Shown here: in pieces, positions 10,279-20,821 of the stretch
How positions within the stretch are numbered: the first letter of the stretch is position 1
How the letters are laid out: every line of letters starts with the position of its first letter
DNA from: an uncultured Clostridia bacterium
GTDB lineage: Bacteria > Bacillota > Clostridia > Oscillospirales > Acutalibacteraceae
DNA length: 64,000 nt
Reading direction: 5' to 3'
NCBI GenBank assembly: GCA_947627055.1
Contig: CANQUS010000002.1
Span: forward strand, 1-64,000
The notes under the pieces: model-generated
The model's database searches: none
What the model was told of the DNA's origin: nothing
Seen by the model: the letters and a program-made list of their open reading frames with translations, nothing else
Made by a program: the position numbers and the translations under genes

Positions 10279-11047
10279 AGTTGAAAGAGCATTTGAAAAC
10301 GGCAAGGCGTTTATCCCGTTTGTTACGGCGGGTGATCCCGACCTTGAGACAACAGAAGCAATAATACTTGCTATGGCTGAGGCAGGAGCGGATCTTATAG
10401 AGATAGGCATTCCGTTTTCTGACCCTATTGCCGAGGGCATCGTTATCCAAGAGGCGGATGTTCGTGCACTTAAAAGCGGCACTACTACTGACAGGGTTTT
10501 TGATATGGTCAGATCGCTCAGAGATAAAACCGACATACCGCTTGCATTTATGACATACATAAATCCGATTTTTGTTTACGGCTGCGAACGTTTTATTAAA
10601 ACCTCAAAGGAATGCGGGATCGATGCTATTATTGTTCCCGATTTGCCGTTTGAAGAGAAAGAGGAAATTTCAGATATATGTAAAAAGCATGATATTCGTC
10701 TTATATCGCTTGTTGCTCCGACATCACATGAGAGGATCTCCGATATTGCAAGGGATGCGGAGGGATTTGTCTATGTTGTTTCATCTCTGGGTGTAACAGG
10801 TGTAAGAAGCGAAATAAAAACAGATATAGCTGAAATGGTGAGCCTAATTAAGCAGGCAAAGGACATACCGTGCGCTGTCGGTTTCGGTATATCAACGCCT
10901 GAGCAGGCTGCAAAAATGGCGTCGCTGTCTGACGGGGCGATCGTTGGCAGCGCTGTCGAACGAATCATTGAAAAATACGGACGCAACAGTGTGCAGCCTG
11001 TTGCGGATTATGTGAGAAAAATGGCCGACGCTGTTCATTCTCTTTAA
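10271..11047 (+). CDS. trpA: Tryptophan synthase alpha chain (start moved to internal ATG)
   Basis: [15 protein letters not shown]...[15 protein letters not shown]. Confidence 0.94.
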   Translation: MNRVERAFENGKAFIPFVTAGDPDLETTEAIILAMAEAGADLIEIGIPFSDPIAEGIVIQEADVRALKSGTTTDRVFDMVRSLRDKTDIPLAFMTYINPIFVYGCERFIKTSKECGIDAIIVPDLPFEEKEEISDICKKHDIRLISLVAPTSHERISDIARDAEGFVYVVSSLGVTGVRSEIKTDIAEMVSLIKQAKDIPCAVGFGISTPEQAAKMASLSDGAIVGSAVERIIEKYGRNSVQPVADYVRKMADAVHSL

Positions 11048-11065
11048 TATACATTTATAGCAAAA

Positions 11066-11098
11066 AACGCGAGGTTAAAGCCCCGCGTTTTTTTCGCT
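11066..11098 (+). terminator. Rho-independent terminator after trpA
   Basis: aaacgcgaggttaaagccccgcgtttttt. Confidence 0.75.
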
Positions 11099-11102
11099 AA
11101 TA

Positions 11103-12320
11103 TCATTTTATCAGTCCTAGATCTATCTTCCACTTTAGGATTCTTCTTACCGATTCGTCGATCTGAGAAATCGGAATCTCATTATCCTCTACCGCTTTTA
11201 AAACAGCAGGATATTGAACTTCAAAGTCTGTACAGCACAGAATATCGTTTCCCGCCTTTGCCGCAATAACGGCTGCCTTACTGTCTCCGATGTAATTTCT
11301 GATCGCATCCATGTAAAGGTCGTCGGTCATTATAACGCCGTCAAAGCTAAGCTCCTCACGAATGATCTTATGTACATTTTCGGAGAGTGATGCGGGATAT
11401 TTTTCATCCATACAGCTTACTATATTGTGAGATACAAGGATGCAGTCAGATCCGGCGGAGATTCCCGTCTTAAATGGTTCGAAGTCTGTACCTTGAAACT
11501 CCTCATATTCTCTGTTGTCATATGCGATGTCTGTATGGGTATCCTTGTTGTTGCCGTATCCGGGGAAGTGTTTTAAAACCGTGCCAATACCCTTTTCCTT
11601 TGACTTTTCGACAACAGTCTTTACAAATTGGTTTTCGTCCTTTACATTATCGCTAAATGAACGGTAATACATAAACGCATTCGGATCGGATGTAATATCG
11701 CATACGGGAGCCATATTTACGTTTATACCTAACGACAGAAGAAGCTCAGCTTTTTCAGCGGCGTCGCTTTCTATCGCCTCCCAGCCGCCTACAGCAAAGG
11801 TTTCCTTAGGGGAGAGGAAAGGTGTCTGACGAAGCTTGGGATTGCTGCTTACTCTGACGACAGTCCCGCCCTCCTCGTCAACACCTATAAGCATAGGTAT
11901 AGCAGCAACCTCCTGATAGCTGTTTATGGCCGCAGCAATTTCATCCTTAGATTTGTCATCGAAATCTCTTCCGAAAAGTATGAGCCCACCGAGATGGTAT
12001 TCGGAAATCTTCTCTTTGACATCACTGTCAGGGCATCGTGCATAGAACATTTGTCCGACCTTTTCTTTTGTCGTCATTTTGCTGAGAAGATTCTCGATTA
12101 TATCATCAGTATCATCAGACGAATCCTCATCATTGGATCGTGTTGTTGATGTGTACGAAGCGCCTGATCGATCTTCAAGGCGATTATTGTCAGTTGACTG
12201 AGCTTTAGGCATCAAAGATCCTGCTCCGTTACCATCCTGAATTTGTCCGCAGCCTGAAAATACAGAGACAGACAAAAAAGCAATCAAGCTCAATATAGAT
12301 GTTACCTTAGATTTTTTCAT
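11103..12320 (-). CDS. Glycoside hydrolase family 3 lipoprotein (NagZ-like beta-N-acetylhexosaminidase)
   Basis: Lipobox-like SVFSGCGQ; LIGVDEEGGTVVRV..., KHFPGYGNNKDTHTD, VIMTDDLYMDAI. Confidence 0.85.
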   Translation of the reverse strand: MKKSKVTSILSLIAFLSVSVFSGCGQIQDGNGAGSLMPKAQSTDNNRLEDRSGASYTSTTRSNDEDSSDDTDDIIENLLSKMTTKEKVGQMFYARCPDSDVKEKISEYHLGGLILFGRDFDDKSKDEIAAAINSYQEVAAIPMLIGVDEEGGTVVRVSSNPKLRQTPFLSPKETFAVGGWEAIESDAAEKAELLLSLGINVNMAPVCDITSDPNAFMYYRSFSDNVKDENQFVKTVVEKSKEKGIGTVLKHFPGYGNNKDTHTDIAYDNREYEEFQGTDFEPFKTGISAGSDCILVSHNIVSCMDEKYPASLSENVHKIIREELSFDGVIMTDDLYMDAIRNYIGDSKAAVIAAKAGNDILCCTDFEVQYPAVLKAVEDNEIPISQIDESVRRILKWKIDLGLIK

Positions 12321-12346
12321 TTACAAAAGCACTTCCTTGAATTAAC

Positions 12347-13567
12347 TCAAAGAAGTTTATATATGTCGGGAAATAGTTCGACGCTTCTCTTCAGTATGCC
12401 GTGTACATAGGAAATGAGAATACCGTAGTTTGTTATAGGAACATTCTCATCAACGGCGCATTTTAATCTGTACTGCATCTCGCGCTCGTTGAGCATACAG
12501 CCGCCGCAATGCACAACAAGACTGTATTTTGAAAGTTCGTCTGGAAATTCTGTTCCGGATGTATATTCAAAGCTTAGCTTCTTACCGGTATATTCGCTTA
12601 TCCATTTCGGCAGCTTTATCGTTCCTATATCATCGCATTGACGGTGGTGCGTACAACCCTCGGAAATGAGAACGGTATCTCCGTCATTGAGCCTTTCAAG
12701 GGCGGTAACGCCCTCAACAGCCGTTTTCAAATTGCCCTTGTAATTTGCGAATAGAATAGAAAACGATGTCAGCGGTATATCCTCGGGTGTGACAGCGCTT
12801 ACCTTGCCGAATACCTGACTGTCGGTTATGACCATTTTCGGTTTGACACCGAGTGATTTAAGTGTTGCGGACAGCTCGGTCTCCTTGACAACGATAGATA
12901 CAGCGTTTGAGTCGAGAATATCCCTGATAGTCTGCTGTTGCGGCAGAATGATCCTGCCCTTTGGCGCCGCACTGTCGATAGGTACAACAAGGACGACAAA
13001 ATCATTGGGCTGCAAGAGATCACCGACTATGCGTTTGCCGTTTTCTACGGGCTTTCCTATCTTGCCGATAAGCTCACGAAGCTCGTTTATATTTTCACCT
13101 GTTTTAGCGCTTACGAATATCTCGTTGTATGGACATTCGATACCTCCATCGTATATATCAAGCTTATTATGTACAATGATGTACGGAATACTCTTATCCT
13201 CAAACCTATCTACGAGCCTTCTGTCCACGGAAGTCATGCCCTCCGTACTGTCTATGACAAGGACGGCAACATCAGTTTTGTTAAGGATATGGTAAGTACG
13301 TTTGATACGAAGCTCACCGAGACTGCCTGTATCGTCGATACCCGGAGTATCTATAATTACAACCGGACCGATAGGGAGAAGCTCCATAGCCTTAAGTACA
13401 GGGTCTGTCGTAGTGCCCTTGACATCTGAAACTATGGCGAGGTTCTGCGATGTAACAGCATTAACAACGCTTGACTTTCCAACGTTCCTTTTGCCGAAAA
13501 ATGCTATATGAATCCTGTCGGATGAGGGTGTTGAGTTCATGCTCACATTATCAAGTCCTTTCATCAA
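12347..13567 (-). CDS. hydF: [FeFe]-hydrogenase maturation GTPase HydF
   Basis: FFGKRNVGKSSVVNA P-loop, HGGCMLNEREM C-terminal FeS motif; adjacent to hydG/hydE. Confidence 0.92.
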   Translation of the reverse strand: MMKGLDNVSMNSTPSSDRIHIAFFGKRNVGKSSVVNAVTSQNLAIVSDVKGTTTDPVLKAMELLPIGPVVIIDTPGIDDTGSLGELRIKRTYHILNKTDVAVLVIDSTEGMTSVDRRLVDRFEDKSIPYIIVHNKLDIYDGGIECPYNEIFVSAKTGENINELRELIGKIGKPVENGKRIVGDLLQPNDFVVLVVPIDSAAPKGRIILPQQQTIRDILDSNAVSIVVKETELSATLKSLGVKPKMVITDSQVFGKVSAVTPEDIPLTSFSILFANYKGNLKTAVEGVTALERLNDGDTVLISEGCTHHRQCDDIGTIKLPKWISEYTGKKLSFEYTSGTEFPDELSKYSLVVHCGGCMLNEREMQYRLKCAVDENVPITNYGILISYVHGILKRSVELFPDIYKLL

Positions 13568-13579
13568 AAATTATAGTTA

Positions 13580-14998
13580 TCAGAAACGGAAATCACGTTC
13601 TCCGGCTTCGATTTTGCCGAGACGCTCTTGAACTATTTGACGAACCTTTTCATTTGGTATGTTGTCTAGTTCCTTGATTATAAGAGCGTCACCGAGTTTT
13701 CTGGTTTCCGGTGAAGCGTAGTCCTCGAGATATTCTTTAAGCGTCATGAGCGCGTTCGGGTGACAGCAGTTTTGGATCTGACCTGCCTTACATAGGCTCA
13801 TAAAACGATCTCCCGTTCTGCCCTCACGGTAGCATGCGGTGCAGAAGCTCGGTATATATCCCTTTTCCATGAGCCATGCGACGACCTGATCGAGTGTACG
13901 CGAGTCGCTGACGTCAAATTGTTCGGAACATTCGTCCTCGGGTTCAGGCTCTGCGTAGCCGCCGACGCTTGTCTTTGAGCCGCCGCTGATTTGCGATATT
14001 CCGAGATGAAGCAGTCTCTCGCGGCACTTTGCGTTCTCACGTGTAGAAATAATCATACCCGTATAAGGTACGGAGATCCTTATACATGCGACAATTTTAG
14101 CAAAGGTATTATCGTCAATGCCATTATCGAATGTCGAGGGATCTATGTCGTCGGCTTTTTTGACTCTGGGGACGCTTATGGTGTGCGGACCCACTCCGTG
14201 TACAGCCTCAAGGTGTTCGGCATGCATTAAAAGCCCCGCAAACTCATATCTGTAAAGTTCTAACCCAAAGAGCACTCCAAGCCCTACATCATCAATACCG
14301 CCCTCCATAGCTCTGTCCATGGCCTCTGTATGGTATGCATAGTTGTGCTTTGGACCTGTCGGATGAAGCTTTTCGTAGCTTCCCTTGTGGTACGTTTCCT
14401 GAAAGAGAATATATGTGCCTATTCCTGCCTCCTTCAGCTTTCTGTAGTTTTCTACGGTCGTCGCGGCAATATTTACATTTACACGCCTGATAGCGCCGTT
14501 TTTGTGCTTGATACCGTAAATAGTCTTGATGCTCTCGAGTACATACTCGATAGGATTGTTCTGCGGATCCTCGCCTGTCTCAAGAGCAAGACGCTTGTGC
14601 CCCATATCCTGCAGAGCTATGACCTCACGCTTGATTTCCTCCTGAGTCAGCTTTTTGCGCGCGATATGCTTATTTTTAAGGTGATAAGGACAGTATACAC
14701 AGCCGTTGATACAGTAGTTTGATAGATACAGTGGAGCAAACATAACTATTCTGTTGCCGTAAAAATCCTTTTTTATTTGCTCGGCAAGTGCAAAAATTTC
14801 ATCGTTTTTTTCTTTAATATCGCAGTCGAGCAGTACCGCAGCTTCACGATGTGTGAGTCCTTTACGTTTCTTAGCCTTAGCAATGATTTTGTCTATAAGT
14901 TCTACATTACTTTTATTTTTTTCCGCATAGGCAAGGGTTTCCAGGATTTCCTCGTGGTTGATAAATTCCTCAGCTTTTAAAGATTTTGGATCATACAT
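13580..14998 (-). CDS. hydG: [FeFe]-hydrogenase maturase, tyrosine lyase HydG
   Basis: Radical SAM CINGCVYCPYH; HydG-like length and C-terminal CTACYR...CH region. Confidence 0.93.
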   Translation of the reverse strand: MYDPKSLKAEEFINHEEILETLAYAEKNKSNVELIDKIIAKAKKRKGLTHREAAVLLDCDIKEKNDEIFALAEQIKKDFYGNRIVMFAPLYLSNYCINGCVYCPYHLKNKHIARKKLTQEEIKREVIALQDMGHKRLALETGEDPQNNPIEYVLESIKTIYGIKHKNGAIRRVNVNIAATTVENYRKLKEAGIGTYILFQETYHKGSYEKLHPTGPKHNYAYHTEAMDRAMEGGIDDVGLGVLFGLELYRYEFAGLLMHAEHLEAVHGVGPHTISVPRVKKADDIDPSTFDNGIDDNTFAKIVACIRISVPYTGMIISTRENAKCRERLLHLGISQISGGSKTSVGGYAEPEPEDECSEQFDVSDSRTLDQVVAWLMEKGYIPSFCTACYREGRTGDRFMSLCKAGQIQNCCHPNALMTLKEYLEDYASPETRKLGDALIIKELDNIPNEKVRQIVQERLGKIEAGERDFRF

Positions 14999-15018
14999 TT
15001 TTATACTTCTTTCTTGTT

Positions 15019-16065
15019 TTAAAGTTTTTTACAATCTCCTCTATCGACCGCTATCCTGTAACCGATAGATTCAACTCTCCTCTGCAGACAGAAGCGGCAC
15101 TCGGCGGCTTCGTCACCTGTACAGATTTTGTTGTCATAAAGCATATACTTTTTCCTCACCTCAATAGGCGAGAGGTTGGGCATTACAACATTAGCGCCTG
15201 CCTTAATGCCCTTTTCACGACCGAGAGGATCGGCAGTGCCGAGAGCTGTTGTCGCGGGAAGCAGTAAATTCGGCTGCATAAGCCTTAAAAGACCTATCAT
15301 AAATAAAGTCACATCGACCGTTCCCTGCTGCCTGTCGTGAAAAGGCGTATCAGTATGTGGAATAAAAGGACCTATTCCAACCATATGCGGCTCAAACTCT
15401 TTAATGAACATCATATCCTCGGCGAGATTTTCAGCGGTCTGATACGGAGAACCGACCATAAATCCGCATCCCACCTGATAGCCTATCTCCTTTAGGTTAT
15501 ACAGACATTCTTTGCGTTTTTTGAGTGACAGATCAGGTGGGTGAAGTTTTTCATAATGAGCGGGATTGGCCGTTTCGTGCCGTAGCAGATACCTATCCGC
15601 TCCTGCGTCGAAGTATTTTTGATAGCTTTCCTTCGTTTTTTCACCGATGGAAAGCGTTATAGCACAATCGGGATATTCGGATCTTATTGAGTAAACTATA
15701 TCCTCAATTATTTTGTCCTTAAAATACATATCCTCTCCGCCCTGAAGCACAAATGTACGGAAACCCAATCCGTAACCCTCATGACAGCACAGCAGAATTT
15801 CCTCCTTGGTAAGACGGTAGCGCTGCGCTTTAGAGTTGCTTCGCCTTATGCCGCAGTATAGACAGTCGTTTTTGCAGTAGTTTGTAAATTCAATAAGTCC
15901 GCGCAAATAAATATTATTCCCATAATATTCATAAGCTTTGCTTCGCGATTTCTCAAAAAGATATTCTGAGAGATACTGTGTTTGGTTTTTGATAAGCTCG
16001 GCGAACTCATATTTATCAAGACATCGTGTACTATACAGTTTATCAATGAGAGCAAAATAATCCAT
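15019..16065 (-). CDS. hydE: [FeFe]-hydrogenase maturase HydE
   Basis: Radical SAM CKNDCLYCGIRRSN, FVLQGGEDMYF. Confidence 0.92.
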   Translation of the reverse strand: MDYFALIDKLYSTRCLDKYEFAELIKNQTQYLSEYLFEKSRSKAYEYYGNNIYLRGLIEFTNYCKNDCLYCGIRRSNSKAQRYRLTKEEILLCCHEGYGLGFRTFVLQGGEDMYFKDKIIEDIVYSIRSEYPDCAITLSIGEKTKESYQKYFDAGADRYLLRHETANPAHYEKLHPPDLSLKKRKECLYNLKEIGYQVGCGFMVGSPYQTAENLAEDMMFIKEFEPHMVGIGPFIPHTDTPFHDRQQGTVDVTLFMIGLLRLMQPNLLLPATTALGTADPLGREKGIKAGANVVMPNLSPIEVRKKYMLYDNKICTGDEAAECRFCLQRRVESIGYRIAVDRGDCKKL

Positions 16066-16306
16066 ATATTATGATCACCGTCATTTTATTTATAATACAA
16101 AGCTTGCATAAAATTATAATAGCAGATTTAATTAAAATTTTCAAGGCGGTTATGCAATATAAAATGTACGCAATGTACGCAAAATTGAGAATTTACTTTC
16201 ATACGTAAGCCGCGCATTTTTTGATTTTGCGACTTGATATTTTAGTAAATTTATTCTATAATGGTTAGGTATAAATTTGTTTTTGCAAATGAATGGAGGA
16301 AAAGGG

Positions 16307-17671
16307 ATGGGAATCGTAAATAAAAATGATGTTCTTTCCAAAGCAATCGGTGAAGTAGAAACATCTAAAGGCTATAAACGCTTGCAGGAGTTTTTTGACG
16401 ATGCAGCCTTTACTCAGGTGGACACTTTTGCAAAGTCAGAGAGTGGATATGCCGAGGCCGTTGCGGGTTATGGATATGTCAACGGCACAGGCGTTTATGC
16501 TATTGCTCAGAACAGCGATTTCAGCGGAGGTGCAATGTCACAGGCTCAGGCCGCAAAAATTAAAAAGGTTTACGATCTTGCGTTAAAGACGGGTGTTCCC
16601 ATTGTGACGCTTTATGATTCTATTGGCGGCAGGCTCACAGAGGGGACGCAGCTTCTGACGGCTTACGGAGATATTCTCAAGATGTCATCAGCGCTTTCGG
16701 GAGTAGTTCCGCAAATTTCCGTTGTTTTGGGTCCGTGTCTCGGAACACAGGCGCTCATCGCTGCCTGCGGAGATGTTGTTATTATTTCCAAAGGTGCGGA
16801 GCTTTCGCTAGATGTCAATACAGGCACAACTGCCGCAGCCGCTGCGAAAAACGGTACTTCACATATCCTTGCGGAGGATGAGGGAGAGGCTATCGCCTTT
16901 GCCCGTGATATTGTATCAATGCTCCCAGCGAATAATATTGAAACTGCCGCAGGCTTTGAATTTGCCGACCCTAACGCGACTGTTACAGATAAAACAGCCG
17001 CGTGTGAAATTCCCGAGCTTATCGCCGATGAGGGCAGCTTTATAGAACTGTCCCCTGAATTTGGCGAGGGCGCAGTTACGGCTCTTGCGACGATAACGGG
17101 CGTTACTGTAGGTATGATAGGAACTAAAAATAAGGAGCTCGTCAGCGATGACTGCACAAAGGCGGCACGCTTCGTTCGCTTCTGCGACGCATTCTCACTG
17201 CCTGTCATAACAGTCGTTGACGCAGAAAAATTCTGTTGTATTAAATCTGCCGCGAAACTCTCAAGCGCATATTCGGAAGCAACAACTCCCAAGATAACTA
17301 TCATTTCCGGTGAAGCGTACGGCGCTCTTTATGTAGCCCTTGCAGGTACAGGCTCAAACGCAGATATTACATTTGCGTATCCGAACGCTTCCGTTTCTCC
17401 GCTCAGTCCCGCCGCGGAAGCTGTAGTTATGCTTGGAGACGATTTTGGCAAAGAGTTGCAAGGTTCACAAAATCCTCAGGCGGACAGAGCTTCACTCATC
17501 CAAGAGTTTAAAGATGAAAATTGCTCTGTACTCGACGCAGCCGCCAAGGGCTATGTCGAGGATATTATAGCCCCTGCCGCTACAAGAGCTAAGGTTGCAT
17601 CCGCGATTGATATGCTAATCGGCAAGAGAGTCCAAAGACTTCCCAAAAAGCACAATAACTTGTTTATTTGA
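16307..17671 (+). CDS. Carboxyltransferase-domain protein (acyl-CoA carboxylase beta / methylmalonyl-CoA decarboxylase alpha-like)
   Basis: Crotonase-fold carboxyltransferase features; adjacent to biotin carrier and OadA-like gene. Confidence 0.75.
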   Translation: MGIVNKNDVLSKAIGEVETSKGYKRLQEFFDDAAFTQVDTFAKSESGYAEAVAGYGYVNGTGVYAIAQNSDFSGGAMSQAQAAKIKKVYDLALKTGVPIVTLYDSIGGRLTEGTQLLTAYGDILKMSSALSGVVPQISVVLGPCLGTQALIAACGDVVIISKGAELSLDVNTGTTAAAAAKNGTSHILAEDEGEAIAFARDIVSMLPANNIETAAGFEFADPNATVTDKTAACEIPELIADEGSFIELSPEFGEGAVTALATITGVTVGMIGTKNKELVSDDCTKAARFVRFCDAFSLPVITVVDAEKFCCIKSAAKLSSAYSEATTPKITIISGEAYGALYVALAGTGSNADITFAYPNASVSPLSPAAEAVVMLGDDFGKELQGSQNPQADRASLIQEFKDENCSVLDAAAKGYVEDIIAPAATRAKVASAIDMLIGKRVQRLPKKHNNLFI

Positions 17672-17707
17672 TTATTTTATCCAGATTTCAGAAAGGATGT
17701 CAATAAT

Positions 17708-18064
17708 ATGAAAAATCTTAAAATTACCGTAAACGGTGTTGCATATGATGTTCAAGTCGAGGAACTCGACGGTTCTGCCCCGGATTCCTCTCCAGCTCCA
17801 AAAACTGCGGCTGCTGCACCCTCAGCTCCCGCTCCCGCCGTGCCGACAAGCGGTGAGCCTGTCAACGCTCCTATGCCAGGCACTATAGTTTCTGTTGCCG
17901 TTACGTCTGGTCAGTCTGTAAAGGCAGGAGATGTCCTCGTTGTTCTTGAAGCAATGAAAATGGAAAATGAGATAAAGGCTCCCAAGGACGGCACGATCAA
18001 TTCCGTCAATGTAAATAAGGGAGACGCCGTGGAATCCGGTGCTCTGCTCGTAACAATAGGTTAA
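17708..18064 (+). CDS. Biotin carboxyl carrier protein
   Basis: EAMKMENEI biotinylation motif, Ala/Pro-rich linker. Confidence 0.93.
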   Translation: MKNLKITVNGVAYDVQVEELDGSAPDSSPAPKTAAAAPSAPAPAVPTSGEPVNAPMPGTIVSVAVTSGQSVKAGDVLVVLEAMKMENEIKAPKDGTINSVNVNKGDAVESGALLVTIG

Positions 18065-18077
18065 TCGGGAGGGCATG

Positions 18078-19484
18078 ACTATGGCTAAGAAAAAAATACT
18101 TGTTACGGAAACAGCTCTTCGAGACGCTCACCAGTCGCTCATTGCTACGCGTATGCCGATAGAAGATATGCTTCCGATACTTGATAAGATGGATAAAATC
18201 GGTTATCACTCCATTGAATGTTGGGGCGGAGCAACGTTTGATGCCTGTCTGCGCTTTTTGAACGAGGATCCGTGGGAAAGACTGAGAACCCTCCGTGAAA
18301 AGCTCCCCAATACAAAGCTGCAAATGCTTTTTCGCGGTCAGAATATGCTCGGATATCGCCATTATGCAGATGATGTCCTTGAATATTTCGTACAACGTTC
18401 CGTTGCTAACGGTATTGACGTTATTAGAATTTTTGACGCTCTGAATGATATAAAAAATCTTCAGGTCGCAATCAAGGCAGCCAAGAAAGAGGGAGCGCAC
18501 GCACAGGTGGCGATTTCCTATACGACTGGTCCTGTATTTACTCATGAGTACTATGTAGACTATGCGAAGCGAATTGCTGATGCGGGAGCTGATTCCATAT
18601 GTATAAAGGACATGGCGGCACTTCTCACTCCTTATGAAACATATGACCTCGTCAAGGAGATAAAGAAAGCTGTTGATTTGCCGATTCAGCTTCATATACA
18701 CTATACATCGGGACTTGCCTCAATGTGTCTAATGAAGGGTATTGAGGCCGGAGCGGATATAATAGATACAGCTATTTCTCCGCTCGCTCTCGGGACATCA
18801 CACGCGCCGACTGAGTCAATGGCTGCGGCTCTCAGCGGTACAGATTACGATACGGGTCTTGACCTTGTGGCTCTCTCAGATGTCAGGGAGTACTTCATGA
18901 CACTACGAAAGAAGTATATCGACAGCGGACTTCTTGACCCGTCAATGCTCGCAACGGATGCAAAGGCACTCATATATCAAGTTCCCGGAGGTATGCTTTC
19001 AAATCTTCTCTCACAGCTTAAGCAGGCTGGCAAAGCAGATAAGCTGACTGAGGTTCTTGAGGAAGTACCTCGTGTACGTAAGGATGCCGGTTATCCGCCG
19101 CTTGTTACTCCGACATCACAGATTGTCGGTACGCAGGCAGTATTTAATGTTATCACGGGTGAGCGGTACAAAATGTGTAACGACCAATTTAAGGATCTTG
19201 TCGCAGGTAAGTATGGAACAACTCCTGTTCCTATTGATGAGGATTTCAGGAAAAAAATTATTGGTGATGAGAAAGTTATCGATTGCCGTCCCGCAGATCT
19301 TCTTGAGCCTGAGCTTGAAAGCCTGAGAGGGGAGATCGCTGAGTGGATCGAGCAGGAGGAGGACGTTCTTTCCTATGCACAGTTCCCGAAGGTTGCTCTA
19401 GACTTTTTCAAGAAACGCAGAGATAAAAAGTACGGTATCGATTCTAAAAATGCAGATTTAAAGAAAAAAATCCACGCTGTTTGA
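18078..19484 (+). CDS. oadA: Oxaloacetate decarboxylase alpha / pyruvate carboxyltransferase (5S-like) subunit
   Basis: VTETALRDAHQSLIATRM, ECWGGATFDACLRFL, IKDMAALLTP. Confidence 0.9.
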   Translation, partial: TMAKKKILVTETALRDAHQSLIATRMPIEDMLPILDKMDKIGYHSIECWGGATFDACLRFLNEDPWERLRTLREKLPNTKLQMLFRGQNMLGYRHYADDVLEYFVQRSVANGIDVIRIFDALNDIKNLQVAIKAAKKEGAHAQVAISYTTGPVFTHEYYVDYAKRIADAGADSICIKDMAALLTPYETYDLVKEIKKAVDLPIQLHIHYTSGLASMCLMKGIEAGADIIDTAISPLALGTSHAPTESMAAALSGTDYDTGLDLVALSDVREYFMTLRKKYIDSGLLDPSMLATDAKALIYQVPGGMLSNLLSQLKQAGKADKLTEVLEEVPRVRKDAGYPPLVTPTSQIVGTQAVFNVITGERYKMCNDQFKDLVAGKYGTTPVPIDEDFRKKIIGDEKVIDCRPADLLEPELESLRGEIAEWIEQEEDVLSYAQFPKVALDFFKKRRDKKYGIDSKNADLKKKIHAV

Positions 19485-19554
19485 TTTTAGACGTAAAACA
19501 TTTGCCAAGCGGTGCCGTTCGGCGTCGCTTTTTGTGCGTATAAGGGGATCGATG

Positions 19555-20508
19555 TTATTGAATATAGTTATAATGGATTATAAGACCGTCACAACAGGAG
19601 ATGTATCACTCGAAGCTTTTGAGAAATTCGGCAATGTAACTTATCTTCCGCTTACTACTCCGGACAAGGTCGCTGATGCTGTTAAGGACGCCGATATAGT
19701 TCTATGCAACAAAACTCCTCTTACTGCTGAAAATATGTCCGCCGCCCCAAAGTTAAAATACATAGGGCTTTTTGCGACGGGGTATAACAATGTTGACCTT
19801 GAATATACGAACGCTCACGGGATAACCGTATGCAATGCCGGCAGTTATTCTACAAGCGCAGTTGTACAGCATACCTTTGCACTTTTATTTGAAATGACTA
19901 ACCGTGTTTCAGAATATAACGACTTCACAAAACATAAAGGCTGGTGTAAAAGTGAAGTTTTTTCTCCGTTTATTTATAATACTGTAGAGCTCGCTGAAAA
20001 GACTATGGGTATAGTAGGATACGGCAATATCGGAAAAGCGGTCGCAAATGCTGCGAAGGCATTTTCAATGAATGTAATCATCAACACAAGAACTGTCAGA
20101 GAGGACAGCGCTGAGAAATTTGTTTCCTTCGATGAGTTGCTTGCGGAAAGCGATATTATTTCCCTGCACTGCCCACTTAATTCACAGTCTGAGAAAATGT
20201 TTGATAAAAGAGCATTTTCAAAAATGAAACACGGCTCATACTTTATAAATACGGCTCGCGGGGGCATTGTAGATGAGAAAGCCCTTTCAAATGCATTAAA
20301 AAGCGGTCATCTATCAGGTGCGGCAGTAGATACCTTGACAAGTGAGCCAATGCGTGACGATTGTCCTCTTATTGGCGCGCCGAATTTGATTATAACCCCT
20401 CATATAGCATGGGCGCCTCGTGAGACAAGAAAACGGCTTGTCAGTATAGTTTATAACAACCTTAAATCATTTTTAAACGGTATGCCGCAAAACGTAGTTA
20501 TGGCTTAA
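19555..20508 (+). CDS. D-isomer-specific 2-hydroxyacid dehydrogenase
   Basis: GIVGYGNIGKAVANAAKAF, INTARGGIVDE. Confidence 0.88.
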   Translation, partial: LLNIVIMDYKTVTTGDVSLEAFEKFGNVTYLPLTTPDKVADAVKDADIVLCNKTPLTAENMSAAPKLKYIGLFATGYNNVDLEYTNAHGITVCNAGSYSTSAVVQHTFALLFEMTNRVSEYNDFTKHKGWCKSEVFSPFIYNTVELAEKTMGIVGYGNIGKAVANAAKAFSMNVIINTRTVREDSAEKFVSFDELLAESDIISLHCPLNSQSEKMFDKRAFSKMKHGSYFINTARGGIVDEKALSNALKSGHLSGAAVDTLTSEPMRDDCPLIGAPNLIITPHIAWAPRETRKRLVSIVYNNLKSFLNGMPQNVVMA

Positions 20509-20524
20509 AACGAGGTGAATTAAA

Positions 20525-20803
20525 ACGGATAAAACTCAAATAGAACTTGACAGACTATTATCGGACGCCCGACACAATAAGGAATTAAGGGATAAGCTTC
20601 TAAAAACACGAACAGCGGATGATCCGATGTATGAATTTTGTAATGTTGCAGGTATATTGGGATATAATATTACTATTGGCGGGCTATTTGCCCTCGGTCA
20701 AGATATGAATGACAGCAAGCTGCGAAGTGTAAACGGCGGCGGTGTTGACGGGATTGAAGGTTGGGACGATGCTTACGAAAACTTCTTTTGCTCGCTTCAG
20801 TAA
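20525..20803 (+). CDS. Nif11-like leader-type peptide, 92 codons, apparent ACG start
   Basis: SD gaggtg then ACG: (M)DKTQIELDRLLSDARHNKELRDKLLKTRTADDPMYEFCNVAGILGYNITIGGLFALGQDMNDSKLRSVNGGGVDGIEGWDDAYENFFCSLQ*; absent from ORF track. Confidence 0.65.
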   Translation, partial: TDKTQIELDRLLSDARHNKELRDKLLKTRTADDPMYEFCNVAGILGYNITIGGLFALGQDMNDSKLRSVNGGGVDGIEGWDDAYENFFCSLQ

Positions 20804-20821
20804 AAACAGGAGGTAGTAATT

